Source of the DNA: Micropterix aruncella
Lineage: Eukaryota > Arthropoda > Insecta > Lepidoptera > Micropterigidae
Reading direction: 5' to 3'
Assembly: GCA_944548615.1 (NCBI GenBank)
Contig: OX155954.1
Coordinates: forward strand, 6,878,924-6,942,923
DNA length: 64,000 nucleotides
Shown here: positions 12,501-23,003 of the stretch, piece after piece
How the letters are laid out: every line of letters begins with the position of its first letter
Numbering within the stretch: position 1 is the first letter of the stretch
The notes under the pieces: model-generated
What the model was told of the DNA's origin: nothing
The model's database searches: none
What the model saw: the letters and a program-made list of their open reading frames with translations, nothing else
Translations under genes and position numbers: made by a program

Positions 12501-15500
12501 TGGAAGGTAATGCTCTATGACTGGACGCCAGAGATGCTGAAATTTTATTTGAATGCCTTTCAGCATACACTTCCAGACCCCAGTAACCTCGCTCGTTGGA
12601 GCTTTGCCGAGGATAGTTCTTGTCCCCTCTGTAGCAATACCCCTTGCACAGCTAGACACATTCTAGCTGGCTGCAAGGTGGCCTTAGATCAAGGACGGTA
12701 CACTTACCGCCATGACAAAGTTCTCGCTGTTATTCGCGAGGTAATTAGTCTCTCAGTGGCTCGTGCCAACAAGGGTTTGACAGTATCCTCCAAACCCCCA
12801 ATACAGTTTGTGCGGGATGGCTCTAAAGGCAAAAAACATTTAACTACAAAACCTTTCTCAATAATCGAGAAAGCTACAGATTGGACTCTGGAGGTTGATT
12901 CGGTCTCTAAGCAGTATAAATTCCCTGAAAGTCTCGGATGCACAGCCCTCCGTCCAGATATAACTCTTTACTCTCTATCTCGGAAGGTGGCTCTTATTGT
13001 AGAATTAACTGTTCCATGGGAATCAAATATCCCAAAAGACCACGAGTACAAATTAAATAAATACCATGATCTTGCAAATGCCGTAACCCGGAACGGCTTC
13101 ACTGTTCACCTTCACGCGGTGGAAGTTGGCGCTCGTGGCCTGCCAGCTAAATCTCTATTTCACCTCTTTAAAGATCTTGGCCTTTCCAGAAAAATAATCA
13201 ACTCTTTCTTAGAAAAATTATCTAAAACTGCGATTTGCGCATCTCAAATTCTATGGCTTCGAAGGGGGAGTGAATGGGTGGCAAGGTGAACGCTCACATG
13301 TGGCAAGACAGCTGTCCTAAACCTACCACAGCCGGTTCGTAAGTCCGGAATCCACTGCTCACCCCCCAGAAGTGTAAAAAATAGTATTATGATGGGCCCG
13401 ACTCCGGTCGGTGAATTCCATGGCAGCTCCGTTTGTATTTATTTATCATTAAATGCTCATTGCAGTTGAATTTTTCATCTATTTTAACTAGAGTCGTGTT
13501 GATGATGACCTTGTATACGATAATAGAGAAAATTTATTTGGGTCCGCAGATAGCAGTCCAATTTCATCTTGACATAACTCATCTTTTTTCTTTTTTCATC
13601 ATCGGTTTTCTAGATGTTCTCCGTAATGGCAGCGTGGTCTGTATTTCAACATCAACGTTTTCGACTTGAATTAATTCTTGGACCTGGGATTCAAACAAAC
13701 TTGCAGCACTGAAAACTTGCAGCACTGAAATCTACAAAACGACATTTTAAACAGTCCGAAGCATACCTATATTTGAGAAGACACAAATTTTGAAAACTAT
13801 TTCTGCACAGCTGAAAAAAACTAGATCCAAGCAGTGTCCCCACAGTAAACACTTTACTGCGGAAATTAAATTCAAATACCTCCAACTTCGAATATCATGC
13901 TCGAAGTCTCCTATACAATTTAAACATCAACAGAGCTGGACAATTCAATGCTATCGTCGCAAAATTTATTGGAGTAAAACGCATTAATTTTGCTTTGAAA
14001 GATTCCTACAAACTAAGGTGTTACGTGGTAGTAGTGGTGTATAATACGGGAACATTGATATATAAACTACATAAAACAATTTTCGATAGAAGCCCATCTA
14101 CTAATGTGAAAAAAATTGAACAGCAGAAACTTATGCAGAATACTAGGACGAAGACAACAAAGCAAAAATACGTCTTTTATTCAACGCCGATAGTAGTGAC
14201 TACGGGGAAGCATGTCAAAAGCCAGACATGTCATCGGATGAGTATGAAATAGCCAAGGAGCTGTTTTTGGAAAATATGAAACAACAAATAAAGGACCGTC
14301 ACGAAATTGAAAGAGATACGATATTACAAGCAGAAAGCGCTTTATGGCTGGAACTAAGAAGGTGTCTTTTAACAGCATCAAATTTCTCCAACACTTGCAA
14401 ACGACGTGAAAATATTAGTTCAGCGCCTCTCGTAAAGAAGCGTGCTTGTTTTCATTCAACATGTATTCTGGTTGTATTATATTTTGTTTTATAGTTGCAA
14501 CAATAACTTATAATACTATATACATACTTTGTAAATGCCAACCTCACTATTCGCTAGGTCATAAAAAAATATAACAGATTAATGGCGGTATTTTATATTT
14601 CTGATCTTACATTGTAAGGTCCCGGGTTCGATTCCCGACTGGGTCACCATTTTCCGTTAGGATCTAATTAACGGAATTGCATTTTCGATTCTGTCGATGG
14701 AATACAATAACAAGACACACACTTACAGACATGTTACACGCACACATACATATAACACGTCATAGTAGGGTTGGTTGTAAAAGATTGTCATATGACAATA
14801 AACCCGCCCATATTTTCACAATAAAGAGTATAAACAAGAAATGATAACCATAATATGTGACGAAATTTTTATTTTCTGTTATTATTATGTATGTCCAAAC
14901 AAAAAATATTCAAACTTTTAATGACAAATATATTTTTTTAGTAGGTAACAATTTATCGAGTCACATATGATAACGTTGAGATGTTATACAACATATTTTT
15001 TACTAATTTTACATACTACTTGAGTGCTGATAATCGGTCGCGGATCAAGATTGTTTGTTGCCGCTGCGCCCGTATCTCTTCATTTGACTACGATAGTTCG
15101 AACGGCGACACCTGCGCTGCTCTGAAAATACCTAAACTAAGCGTGCGGCGAAATTGATAGGGACTCTTAATATTGTTTATGATTAGCTTTACAAGATTTG
15201 ATCTGGACATATCAGTAAAGCTGCCTGTGCAGAATAAATAAAAATAATAATCATCTGATAGACTTTAAAAGGCTTTTGGAGACTTGTCTCGGAGAAACCC
15301 TAAATTTTCCCATTTTAAAATGACAGGATCCGGATGTTTCACTCCGTCGCCGCGCAATGGAATTGTCATTTGCTTTGATATCGGCAAACAACGTAAAAGG
15401 TATGACCAGGGACCTGCTCGCGTTCTTGCGCAGGGGCGATGCTGAATTCCGCGCTCCCTGCGCTTCTGGTATCGTACTCGCCGCTGAGCGATATTCCACG

Positions 15501-18500
15501 GACAAGAAATGGCATCTCGATACGCTCTTCAGCGTTTTGGATGCGGTGAGTTTATTTTATTTCCGTCGTCCCTGAGAACTTTACATTGCAATAATATTTT
15601 TATTACATTTAGGCGGGCAACAATCTCCGAGATGACACTGTATCATCGACAATCCAGATTATTTCATCATCACCGAGCGAGAGACAATCGTATGCAGTGG
15701 CGAGATTATGGTCAGCGCTGCAGCTGACCACTACTGCAGGCAATGCAATGGAGAAACAACCACTGGCTCAGGTAAATATATTTATATAGCGGATACATCG
15801 CCAGCCCATCCTCACTCCATACTAAGTTGCAAAAACAACCGAAAGAGGGGAATATATAAGACCCCTCGCAACTATGACTGGATACATTTTAAATTAAAAA
15901 TGTTAAATCATAAACAGTATAAGTAAATCTCAGTTTATTATAGCGAAAAGAAATCATTATTTCTAAATATCTGGCTGGGTAATGTATTTTTCTAATTGGG
16001 GTGCAGGTGAGGTAACTGATTTTTGCTAATAATATTATTTATTTTTTTACATCGCTTCTTCCTTGATAGAATACATTGCCAAAAACCAACCTTTTGATAT
16101 TTAAATGTATTTAGTTCAGCTTTTTATACGGTTAGGTTCGGAAAATGGAAAGCACCTGTAATATGTAAAATATCTGGCTGGAATATGTGAAAATTCATTT
16201 CTTCATTTATAAACTATTTTGACAGGTGGCAGCTTGGTCAATCGGGGAATATGGAGACCAACTGGTATCAAATGACATTATTTCAATCATGGCTAATGAT
16301 AATAACGATGATGAAAACATCAGTAAGTGTCTTTGTTACATATTTCATTGTGATGTTTCATTGTATGGGTGTGGACTGTCAGATTTCAAATATGAATGTT
16401 GTGTTTGCAGTTGAATTTCATCAACCGACGGAGGACGAAGTGATAGAGGTTTACCAGAAGTTGCTCTGGTCTACGCAGCTATCCATTACCACAAAGGAAT
16501 ACTTGCTTCTATCACTGGCTAAGCTCTCGACGCGATTCAACCTTCAAGCAAGCCAAGAGTGAGTACTTAATTTGTTATAAACTGATACAAATATCAGCAG
16601 AGGGTGACGCTGATTCCAGGAGTTTGTCGTTCACCCACACTTTCCTACTTTCAGAGCCATTGTGGCTCACCTCAACCTTTTCGTATATCATTTTATTTAG
16701 TTACAACTTTTACAAAATTATTGAATTAAAATGTTTATTTGGATTTTACCAGCCCACTTGACATATCTTGGCTGTGTTAGAGTGGTAGTTACTTCATTTA
16801 AATACAGTATATGATAGGCACAGTATTTGCCGTACCACAGAAGAGGTTAATCTAGTGTGACCTATTTCACATCAGATATTTTTCCATTATTTTCCCTGCT
16901 TTAGTTGTCATGACTTTTTTGTAGTTTTGCAGTGCTTTGAATGTTTGCTAGTCTTTTTGTAGCTTTGTATTTTTGCCCTATTGTATTGCCAATTGTTAGG
17001 CCCCCTCAATTGTATAACTCTAGAGTCCACCAGAAGTACATATGTGGTTACGATTATTAACCATTGAGATTTTAAGGGGATGACACTCTTCTATGTTGAC
17101 ATCACACAGGAGGTAGGCCATCATATAGATCTCTTGGTTGAAATTGCTCTAGGTTTTCATTGAGCTTCTTAATGTACAATGTATGCCTCAATGTAAATGT
17201 ACAAACAGGGATCTATAAATTTTTCTGTCATTATAATGTTGAATTACTGTTGAATTAAGCCAGTCTGAAATCAGGTCATGTTCTTGCCATTAACTTTAAA
17301 AAGTATGTTTATTATTATTATTATTATTATTTCAGGAAAATAATAACAACGATCAGCGCATTTGGTTCTCACCTGCATGTGGAACTCCAGCAGCGTGCAA
17401 TTGAATTACGGCCATTATTTGGAAAACATGCTTCTCTCCGCCCCGCTTTGCTCGAGCGAATGCCTCCATTGGAAGCAAGGGATGTCTCCGACCAAACGAG
17501 CAGCTCAAATAATGATGATTTATCGCTGCGGGATGAGGATGACCTCACTTTGACCAATCATACTGTCGTTAGTAAAGAGGTAAGGCATTTACAACATGTT
17601 GATAATTATTATAATTCAACAAAGGGATCGCAGAATTGAATTATGTGATATCTGCTGGCTCATTTGCGAATTTTCCTATAGACAATTTTATGAATGTTTG
17701 TAAAAACTACCAGTAAACCATGTGAATATTATTTGGAATTTTGCTCTCTCCTTCGCCTGCAACCTTTATACTAGTAGTTCTGAAAACAGTGGACCTCGCG
17801 CTTATTAGACCAATTAAGACGATTGTAGCCAAGCGTCAGTTTCTATAATCCTGGCTACTAAGTACATCGCTGTCTTGCGCCAGAGTGAGACAATATGCGC
17901 AGCGCAGTGCTCTGTATCGCTTGGCGAAGCAACTGGTCCGTGCCCTCATCATGATAATTTGGCACCATCATACCATATTGAATTGACTCTTAATCTTTAT
18001 TAGTAATAAGGCGTATAATGTGCTCATTGAGCGGCTTCATTCAAGGATAAGCGATATAAGATGAGAAATATGAGCAATTTTTTATAGCAACGCAGGCAAT
18101 TCTTCTTTGCAAATTAACTTTTTTTAGACAAATTTGGCTGAGGCCCTACTTATTCGGGGAAATGTGAGCAATTTTTCATAGCATCGCAGGTATTTTTTTT
18201 TTCAAAAATGTTTTTTTTTTTACATATATTCCCCTTTCCTGGATACTGGGTATACACCCTAAATTGATAATACTATATAGTTAAGTCCTAATCTTTTTAA
18301 ATACATTTTTCGATATGAATAAGATCCAAAATATTATATAATTCATCCCCACCCCTCTCCCTATTGCATGCATATATATATATATAAAAATACATTATTT
18401 GCTTACAAGACTTACTCTCATTTTTACAAGCAAAATAATCCCTAGTACAAATAAAATCCTAATATCTTAAAACATGTTTTTTAAGAAAAAAATCTAAATT

Positions 18501-21500
18501 ATTTTTTTTCTTCCTTTTTTTTTACTGTTTAGTTTCAAATGCAGAGTTGCCCGATTCTCGTACAACTTTAACCCTTGGGTGGCCACGCACGCCGATCGGC
18601 TAGTTGCGTATTATATCTGTATTTATTCAATTATCGGCTCTATTTCTCCCTCAACTGCGGTAAAAACCTGTCATTGAAGCCTGCCATTGAATAAGCCACC
18701 GTTGTATATTAGTATGCTTGTACACACTATGAACAAATTTTCGAGGGCTTTGAAAATTTTACGTGGAATGACTGGCTTCCGAAAGGTTATAGGAATGTCG
18801 GACTGTTGCTATCATACTTTATATTATAGCGGTGGTTTTTTTTTCTCCATAAAATAAAGAATATTTTTGCCGTAAAAAGTTATTAATCCCCTAGAATTCG
18901 CAAAGAAAGGCTAGTTTTTTTACAATACGGTGGACGTCAACTGTGTTCCCAATATCGCCAGACAGATACATATCTGTCTGATTTTGGGAACAATGTAATT
19001 TAATTGAAAAAAGCAATAGATATATCTCCCTACTAAATTTTAATATTTTAAATACTAAAATCAAAACTTCTAAGCACCAGTCAATCGATCAGCAGCCGGC
19101 GGCGGACGACACTTCTCAAGTGCCAGCAGCAATGCCAAATTGGCGTAGGCACTGCCTTTAATTTATTGTAGTTTTCATTAATTCTCAGTTTATTAAACAT
19201 CCATTGAAAAAGAAGCATGTATTTTCTACATACAATCATTCTCTGTCATGTTATGACAAAACACTACAAATTTAAAATGGCCGTTTTTTTTAAATAAGTT
19301 TTTATTCATACAGGCAATTATAGGGGCCCGTTTTGATTTTGTTTTAAGACAGCCTGTAAGGTTTCTATGAAATCGAAGACTATTGCGGTTGTTTGACATT
19401 ATAAATTAAATAAAAAAGAATTTCCCGCGTGAAGTTTGTAATACCCAACGTTTCGGCGATGATTGACAGTCTAACCAGACTGTCAATGGCGGTTGTCAGT
19501 CTGTCTACGCCGGTTGTCAGTCTGTCTACGCTGGACAACAGCGGTTACAACATTGCCATTTTACGCGGTAAATTCGTTTTTATCTTATTTATTATCAGAT
19601 TTTTCTTATTTATTATCAGATAGTAAGGTTTCTATCTGATATTTTGAAGCAAATACACAAAACAGACACCGTGGATTCGTTTAAACTCTGTTACTACAAA
19701 ACACTGTATCTCAGTTTACAGTGTTCAGAGGTTTCTGTCTGATATTTTGAAGCAGATACACAAAACAAAGACGATATATTCGTTTTAACTCTCTCACTAC
19801 AAAACACTATTTCTCAATTTACAGTGTTTAGTCATGACACAGCAGCTCTTGTGTAGCCTTTTTCCTTCAAAATATTAAAATCTGTCTTGCCCTTATAAAG
19901 GTTATGTCCATATAAATGTTTAAACAAATATTTCTCATTTTTTTCTTTTAGAATACGCTACTACACTTACTGGATGGAGTAATGACAAACGGAGACATTA
20001 ACCAACATTCAGGGAATAAAATGTCTATTCCGAGCAGTGGCAGTCAACAGGTTAATGATAAAAAATCACATTACTATATTCTATTATCCTGTACTATTTA
20101 CAAATATCTTTATTTCGTGATTTCACTTTTACAGCAAGACTTATTGGATTTCCTTGGAGGCCTGGATCTCGGTGGACCGGTTTCAATACCTACAGTCACG
20201 GAAAACAATGTCATTAACCACAACACAAGCTTACCAGTTATCAGCAACGCCTCCTTGATGAACAATAATTTGACTGGATTAATATCAAATCCGGCGCCCT
20301 TGAACAACTCCAACTTCTTAGTAGAAGGACTCTTCAATAACGGCGGGGACAGCCCCGCCACGAAAGGTAAGCTTGGCTCACGACAAGAAGTTTATTTCAT
20401 GCAGTCATGTTGTTTATGGCTATTTTTGGCCATGAAAATGTCTAAAAAGACTCCTGGTCCTGCAATGAGCTAGCGATGAAACGCTTCTGTTGTCTGCAAA
20501 TATTTTCATATATCCCGTGGTTGCCACGCAGTGGTGTGCATGTCGAGCAAATAGTTGTCCACAAAAGACGTTTTGACGGTAAAAACTACATTATTGTAGC
20601 GATACTACTCACCCATTTTTTTTTCCAGAATTACCGTCGATGGTGGCATTTGAGAAAAATGGCATGAAGATTGAATTCTTCCTGCAGCAAGAGCCAAATC
20701 AAGTGGTAGTTATAACAATGAAGGCGTACAACTTGTTGCAGTCCAACATGACTGAATTCTTATTCCAAGCAGCTGTTCCTAAGGTTAGTTATTATTAATA
20801 ATAATTTGTTTATTTGCAACGATTAGAAAATTAGAAACCCCTAAAATAGCAAACGCTATAAATGGGGATATCCTCAGGTGATGTTTATATCAGGATATCC
20901 TCACGCCTGATTTTCAGGACATGCCGATAAAGCCAGAGTTAGACTTGTCCCACTTAAGAATTTTACACTTACGATTTTTATGAATAACTTCGCTCAATCA
21001 GCACCCTCTACGATATTACTATCTAACTGTATGCGAAGTTTCATGACCCTACAATTTTTAAATCGAGAGTAGTTTGTACTAGGGTTTTGCAAAGAGTTAC
21101 CCCTTTACTAGCCCATTAAAATCAGTAAGGGGCCATCTACATGTTACGTAATCGCCGAGGGGGGGGGGGGGGTTGGAGCTGAGGCTTATGCTTGATTACA
21201 TAGGGGGGAAGGAAGGGGAGCGTCCTGATTACGTAATAAACTTTGATCACCGCATCGCAATTTTTTCGGTCTAAACCTGCATGTGCATTTTTAAATGCAG
21301 ATTTGCATTTTTAAATGCATTCCTAAATATTTTTTTCTCTTCAATACCGTCTTTACAGCTACTGCGGTCTGAAGATTGGGATATGTAAAATAAACAAAAG
21401 AGTTAGATTTTGTAATTACTTTGAATTAATAAAGAACATTTTTAAAGCATTCTAACATGTTTTTTGCCACTTACGGTCTTAAAACTCTTTACAAACGCTT

Positions 21501-22067
21501 GGTTCACAATTCTTCACATTTTTCACAAATTGGGTTGATTACGTAATCTATAGGGGGGGGGGGGCTGATTACATCTGTTGACGTGGGGGAGGGGGAAGGT
21601 CGAAAATCCCAAAAACGTGATTACGTAACATGTGGATTTTTACGTAACATGTGGATAACTAACCGGTGATTTTTTTGGGAATGTATGATGGAAACCTTCC
21701 ACTGATGCGGGACGAGTCTCAATACTCTCAATATTTGTAAGATCGCTACAATGCGGCTAGGAGTGCCAATCCTCAATATTATTCCACATTATTTTTTCAG
21801 ACAATTCAACTCATTATGATGTCGCCATCTGGCTCATTGATAACTCCACGAGGGGAAGTGACCCAAGTCCTTAAGATCACAAATCCTTCAAAGGTAACTG
21901 ACATTTTTGAGCAGCAGGTTATATAAAATATCGAATCGGATCATTAAACATTTTAAAAATTGCAGGTTAATCTCCGTCTGAGGATACGTATTTCGTACAC
22001 CATCGACGGCCAATCCGTCCTCGAGCAATCCGAGGTGAACAATTTCCCGCTGGACACGTGGAACTGA
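2880..22067 (+). CDS. AP-1gamma: AP-1 complex subunit gamma (gamma-adaptin), 3' portion of the gene
   Basis: Gamma-adaptin is the large subunit of the AP-1 clathrin adaptor, which sorts cargo at the trans-Golgi network and endosomes. Exons, all with GT..AG borders: 2880-2956, 5453-5548, 6268-6594, 15327-15545, 15613-15771, 16226-16322, 16411-16558, 17336-17579, 19952-20050, 20135-20366, 20629-20783, 21801-21893 and 21966-22067. The reading frame is continuous and ends at TGA 22065-22067. Residues such as [36 protein letters not shown] and [12 protein letters not shown] are near-identical to animal gamma-adaptins. The N-terminal part of the trunk (about 200 residues in the family) is missing because it lies before the window. 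The 8.7-kb intron after 6594 is swollen by transposons. A possible ATTAAA poly(A) signal is at 22268. The tail meets CSN5 head-on. Confidence 0.97.
3174..3191 (+). CDS. AP-1gamma: Candidate 18-nt in-frame microexon of AP-1 gamma (ESGQRE)
   Basis: Between the exon ending HFKK (2956) and the exon beginning IVPNL (5453) lies GAGTCCGGCCAGCGCGAG. A pyrimidine-rich tract and TAG precede it, and GTAAAC follows. Both flanking exon borders are phase 0 and the segment is 18 nt with no stop, so inclusion would insert six residues (ESGQRE) without a frame change. It is GC-rich inside an AT-rich intron, like the true exons. There is no transcript evidence, and a chance match of splice sites remains possible. 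Confidence 0.4.
3823..3853 (+). repeat. (ATAA)n microsatellite
   Basis: About seven uninterrupted four-base units (AAAT/ATAA) occur in the AP-1 gamma intron, just outside the left arm of the foldback element that starts at 3906. Confidence 0.8.
3906..5338. mobile_element. Foldback element with inverted arms of about 230 bp
   Basis: The left arm (about 3906-4140) and the right arm (about 5110-5338) are imperfect reverse complements along their whole length. Examples are GAGCCAGCGACAAA at 3906 against its complement ending at 5338, and ATGGTCAGACTGCTTC at about 4121 against GAAGCAGTCTGACCAT at about 5133. The interior (4141-5109) has no transposase ORF. It carries TCAGCAT-rich sequence and a tandem duplication with GAGTATGATA near 4646 and 4690. 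This is the structure of a non-autonomous foldback or MITE-like transposon. A solo arm lies at 33170-33375. Confidence 0.7.
6950..7430 (-). pseudogene. LINE reverse-transcriptase C-terminal remnant
   Basis: Read on the - strand, one frame gives a stretch with [20 protein letters not shown] and then an open tail ending in FWRDVS. This resembles the cysteine/histidine tail downstream of LINE reverse transcriptases. Farther upstream on the same strand is [15 protein letters not shown], shared with the + strand remnant at 61100-61800, so both come from one LINE family. Frame changes and stops show that it is dead. Clade is uncertain (jockey/RTE-like). Confidence 0.5.
7431..8597. other. AT-rich intron of AP-1 gamma with a CpG-rich patch
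   Basis: No conserved exon or transposase is recognised. A 97-codon open frame at 7454-7747 has no family resemblance I know and no supporting context. At about 8400-8580 base composition jumps to CpG-rich sequence (many CGCG and GCGC steps) inside otherwise very AT-rich DNA. The patch could be the end of a mobile element or a regulatory island. Confidence 0.35.
8598..8660 (+). mobile_element. Terminus of a MITE-like DNA transposon
   Basis: The sequence beginning GGGGCTATCCATAAAATACG followed by TCACGC matches a terminal pattern I recall from short non-autonomous DNA transposons in insects. The opposite end was not located in the following AT-rich DNA, so the extent is unknown. Confidence 0.4.
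9451..10362 (-). pseudogene. hAT-family transposase remnant (ZMYM1/DUF4371-like), C-terminal part
   Basis: Two - strand open stretches read like the C-terminus of a hAT transposase. One contains [11 protein letters not shown] and a long acidic run (EDEEEEEEV). The next contains [20 protein letters not shown] and [14 protein letters not shown], which matches the hAT dimerisation region pattern (ERxFSxLKxIKxxLRS..LxxLxxLxxE). The downstream end near 9451 has CAGGGTCGGACTGGGCC, a typical hAT terminal-repeat sequence. Frames are broken. The upstream part is cut by the retrotransposon copy A, and possible continuation lies at 13440-13735. Confidence 0.65.
10363..13440 (+). mobile_element. RLE-type non-LTR retrotransposon (R2/NeSL group), copy A, 5'-truncated
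   Basis: One long open frame (about 975 element-derived codons, stop at 13287-13289) encodes reverse transcriptase followed by a restriction-like endonuclease. Visible RT motifs in order: [34 protein letters not shown] (catalytic Asp), [14 protein letters not shown] and FADDLTF (catalytic DD). Next comes a CCHC knuckle, [18 protein letters not shown]. The final domain has RPDITLYS and [10 protein letters not shown], as in the PD-(D/E)XK endonuclease of R2-group elements. Compared with copy C, the N-terminal zinc finger and about 100 residues are missing. The first codons of the open frame (10323 to about 10362) come from the flanking hAT relic. The 3' UTR (13290 to about 13435) is shared with copies B, C and D. 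Exact clade (R2, NeSL, R4, Hero) is not resolved by eye. Confidence 0.88.
13440..13735 (-). pseudogene. Probable upstream continuation of the hAT relic
   Basis: On the - strand, stretches such as [11 protein letters not shown] and [11 protein letters not shown] resemble the region of ZMYM1-like hAT transposases that precedes the LDP motif found at 10340. That suggests retrotransposon copy A inserted inside the hAT relic. The stretch is full of frame breaks and the alignment is weak. Confidence 0.35.
13890..14465 (+). pseudogene. YqaJ-domain transposon protein, broken
   Basis: Consecutive + strand pieces read [19 protein letters not shown] and [19 protein letters not shown]. In another frame follows [18 protein letters not shown], then [20 protein letters not shown] and [14 protein letters not shown]. 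The block with W-x-x-x-RR-x-x-x-TASNF and CKRR is the start of the YqaJ-like exonuclease fold as found in insect transposon-derived proteins, and the upstream blocks match the companion domain of those proteins. The catalytic core beyond 14460 is absent and at least one frameshift is present. Confidence 0.6.
14600..14830 (+). mobile_element. SINE-like remnant with a tRNA-type B box
   Basis: The segment GGGTTCGATTCCCGACTGGG followed by TCACCA looks like the T-arm and 3' end of a tRNA and contains the pol III B box GGTTCGATTCC. No matching A box or cloverleaf is seen upstream. The following 180 bp (CA-rich, then an AATAAA-like end) would be the SINE body. It could instead be a chance B box in another element. 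Confidence 0.35.
15327..17579 (+). CDS. AP-1gamma: AP-1 gamma C-terminal trunk and start of hinge (five exons)
   Basis: The exons 15327-15545, 15613-15771, 16226-16322, 16411-16558 and 17336-17579 continue the adaptin trunk. Recognisable blocks are [45 protein letters not shown] and [13 protein letters not shown] followed by LLERMPPLE. Splice phases interlock (0, 0, 1, 2, 0). The residues after LLERMPPLE are polar and acidic, marking the start of the flexible hinge. A TTA-repeat occupies the stretch just before the acceptor at 17335. Confidence 0.95.
18570..18790. repeat. Dispersed repeat, copy 2 (partner at 2400-2640)
   Basis: Begins TTAACCCTTGGGTGGCCACG and shares ordered blocks with 2400-2640, including TGTATTTATTCAATTAT. 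It is non-coding; it may be a short inverted-repeat MITE. Confidence 0.45.
18945..18991. repeat. Inverted repeat (hairpin) of about 47 bp
   Basis: The arm starting GTTCCCAA at 18945 is the imperfect reverse complement of the arm ending TTGGGAAC at 18991. The inner AGACAGAT and ATCTGTCT match perfectly around a CAT-like centre. It is probably the core of a small foldback element. Confidence 0.6.
19627..19832 (+). repeat. Two-copy tandem duplication, period about 103 bp
   Basis: The units starting at 19627 and 19730 share TCTGATATTTTGAAGC, ATACACAAAACA, CTACAAAACACT and TTTACAGTGTT with few differences. They lie 120 bp before the hinge exon at 19952. The preceding TTATTTATTATCAGAT is also doubled (about 19586 and 19606). 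Confidence 0.75.
19952..20366 (+). CDS. AP-1gamma: AP-1 gamma hinge exons (two exons)
   Basis: The exons 19952-20050 and 20135-20366 encode an Asn/Ser/Gly-rich linker between trunk and ear. It includes [14 protein letters not shown], a leucine-acid motif of the kind that binds clathrin (clathrin-box-like), and then a low-complexity run up to GDSPATK. In this family the hinge recruits clathrin and varies in length, so only short blocks are conserved. Donors are GTTAAT (20051) and GTAAGC (20367). Confidence 0.9.
20629..22067 (+). CDS. AP-1gamma: AP-1 gamma ear (GAE) domain exons and stop
   Basis: The exons 20629-20783, 21801-21893 and 21966-22067 encode the gamma-adaptin ear, an immunoglobulin-like domain that binds accessory proteins. 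Landmarks are [46 protein letters not shown] and the terminal [11 protein letters not shown] before TGA. The ear is about 116 residues, normal for the family. The intron 20784-21800 contains a G-rich inverted-repeat element. Confidence 0.95.
21128..21645. mobile_element. MITE-like inverted-repeat element with G-runs
   Basis: ACATGTTACGTAATC at 21139-21153 is exactly reverse-complemented at 21619-21633, giving 15-bp perfect inverted repeats about 495 bp apart. Inside each end lies a long G tract (about 21160-21172 and 21554-21566), and GATTACGTAAT-type motifs recur in between. No ORF is present. It sits in the AP-1 gamma intron before the penultimate exon. Confidence 0.65.
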
Positions 22068-23003
22068 CAGGAGATGGCATTTGCGAGCTGCCGCCGCGCA
22101 CGGCCCCAACGCAACCCTGTAAATACCGCCCTCGCGTACTGAGTGCAGAGACTTGAAACATTTTATTCATTTGTGAATTCTTCGAACGCATCTCATTCTC
22201 TCCGACATTCCAAAGCTGTAGTCGAATTCGAAAAGATCAGTATTTAAATTGTAAAATGAGCGTAGAGATTAAATTTATGTTTATAAATATATTGAAATAT
22301 TATCTCTTTATCGTTCTGTATAGACTGAAATTTACTTGTGAATAACATAAAACGGGCGCCGCGTGTACAGTTGTTTAGCCGAGGGATGAACTTGTACTTA
22401 ACCGTATTGAAGATTATATGTATACAGAATGCAATTAGTAAATTTTAAGAGGTTTGCTTGTGGATAATTTTATTTTTATCAAATATGAACAGGATATTTT
22501 TTATAAACTCGAAATATGATTATCCCATTACGTTTACTGCACCGCTCAGATGCCGTAGGTTTCTAAAACTTTGGCCTTGCTGTTTTTTGTAGATATTTCG
22601 TTTCTCCTGCCGTCCACTTGGTTAACATCCGAGAGGCGTTAGGTTACAGAGCTTATATTTTGCATTTCGCAGTAATCCTAAGCCGCCTCAGAGGATATTT
22701 ATTATACTATTAGTCCTAAATCTTTTAATTATTTATTTTTCATGTGTTATGAAAAAAAAGTATAAATTTACTTTATCGTAGCTTATGTAAATATCAGCGA
22801 TTAGAAATATATGATTTACCTAGAATTTTCTATTGAGGTGCTTTTTATTACCGTTTCTTTTGAAATACGAAGACAAAATGAATGTATAAAACTGGTCTTT
22901 AGGAAAACCTTTATTTGCTTGGCGCATTTGTTTTTTATTATTATACTTTTTAGTTTTAAGAAATCAGTAAGCCATTAAATGCAATCATGAATTTATATCG
23001 GTG
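22068..23003. other. Convergent 3' region of AP-1 gamma and CSN5
   Basis: This is non-coding, AT-rich sequence between two stop codons. ATTAAA at 22268-22273 could serve AP-1 gamma. TTTATT (AATAAA on the - strand) at 22910-22915 and 22934-22939 could serve CSN5. No transposon is recognised. Confidence 0.6.

Larger units (their letters stand above)
17580..19951. other. AP-1 gamma hinge intron with several repeats
   Basis: No exon is recognised. It holds a dispersed repeat (18570-18790), a 47-bp inverted repeat (18945-18991), short tandem copies of a unit with GTCTACGC and GTTGTCAGTCT near 19480-19520, and a tandem duplication (19627-19832). The rest is AT-rich. Confidence 0.6.

Noticed and set aside
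14615..14650. Genuine tRNA gene from the GGTTCGATTCC B box
   Set aside because: Only the T-arm half is tRNA-like; D-arm, anticodon arm and A box are missing. Kept only as a SINE-like remnant.
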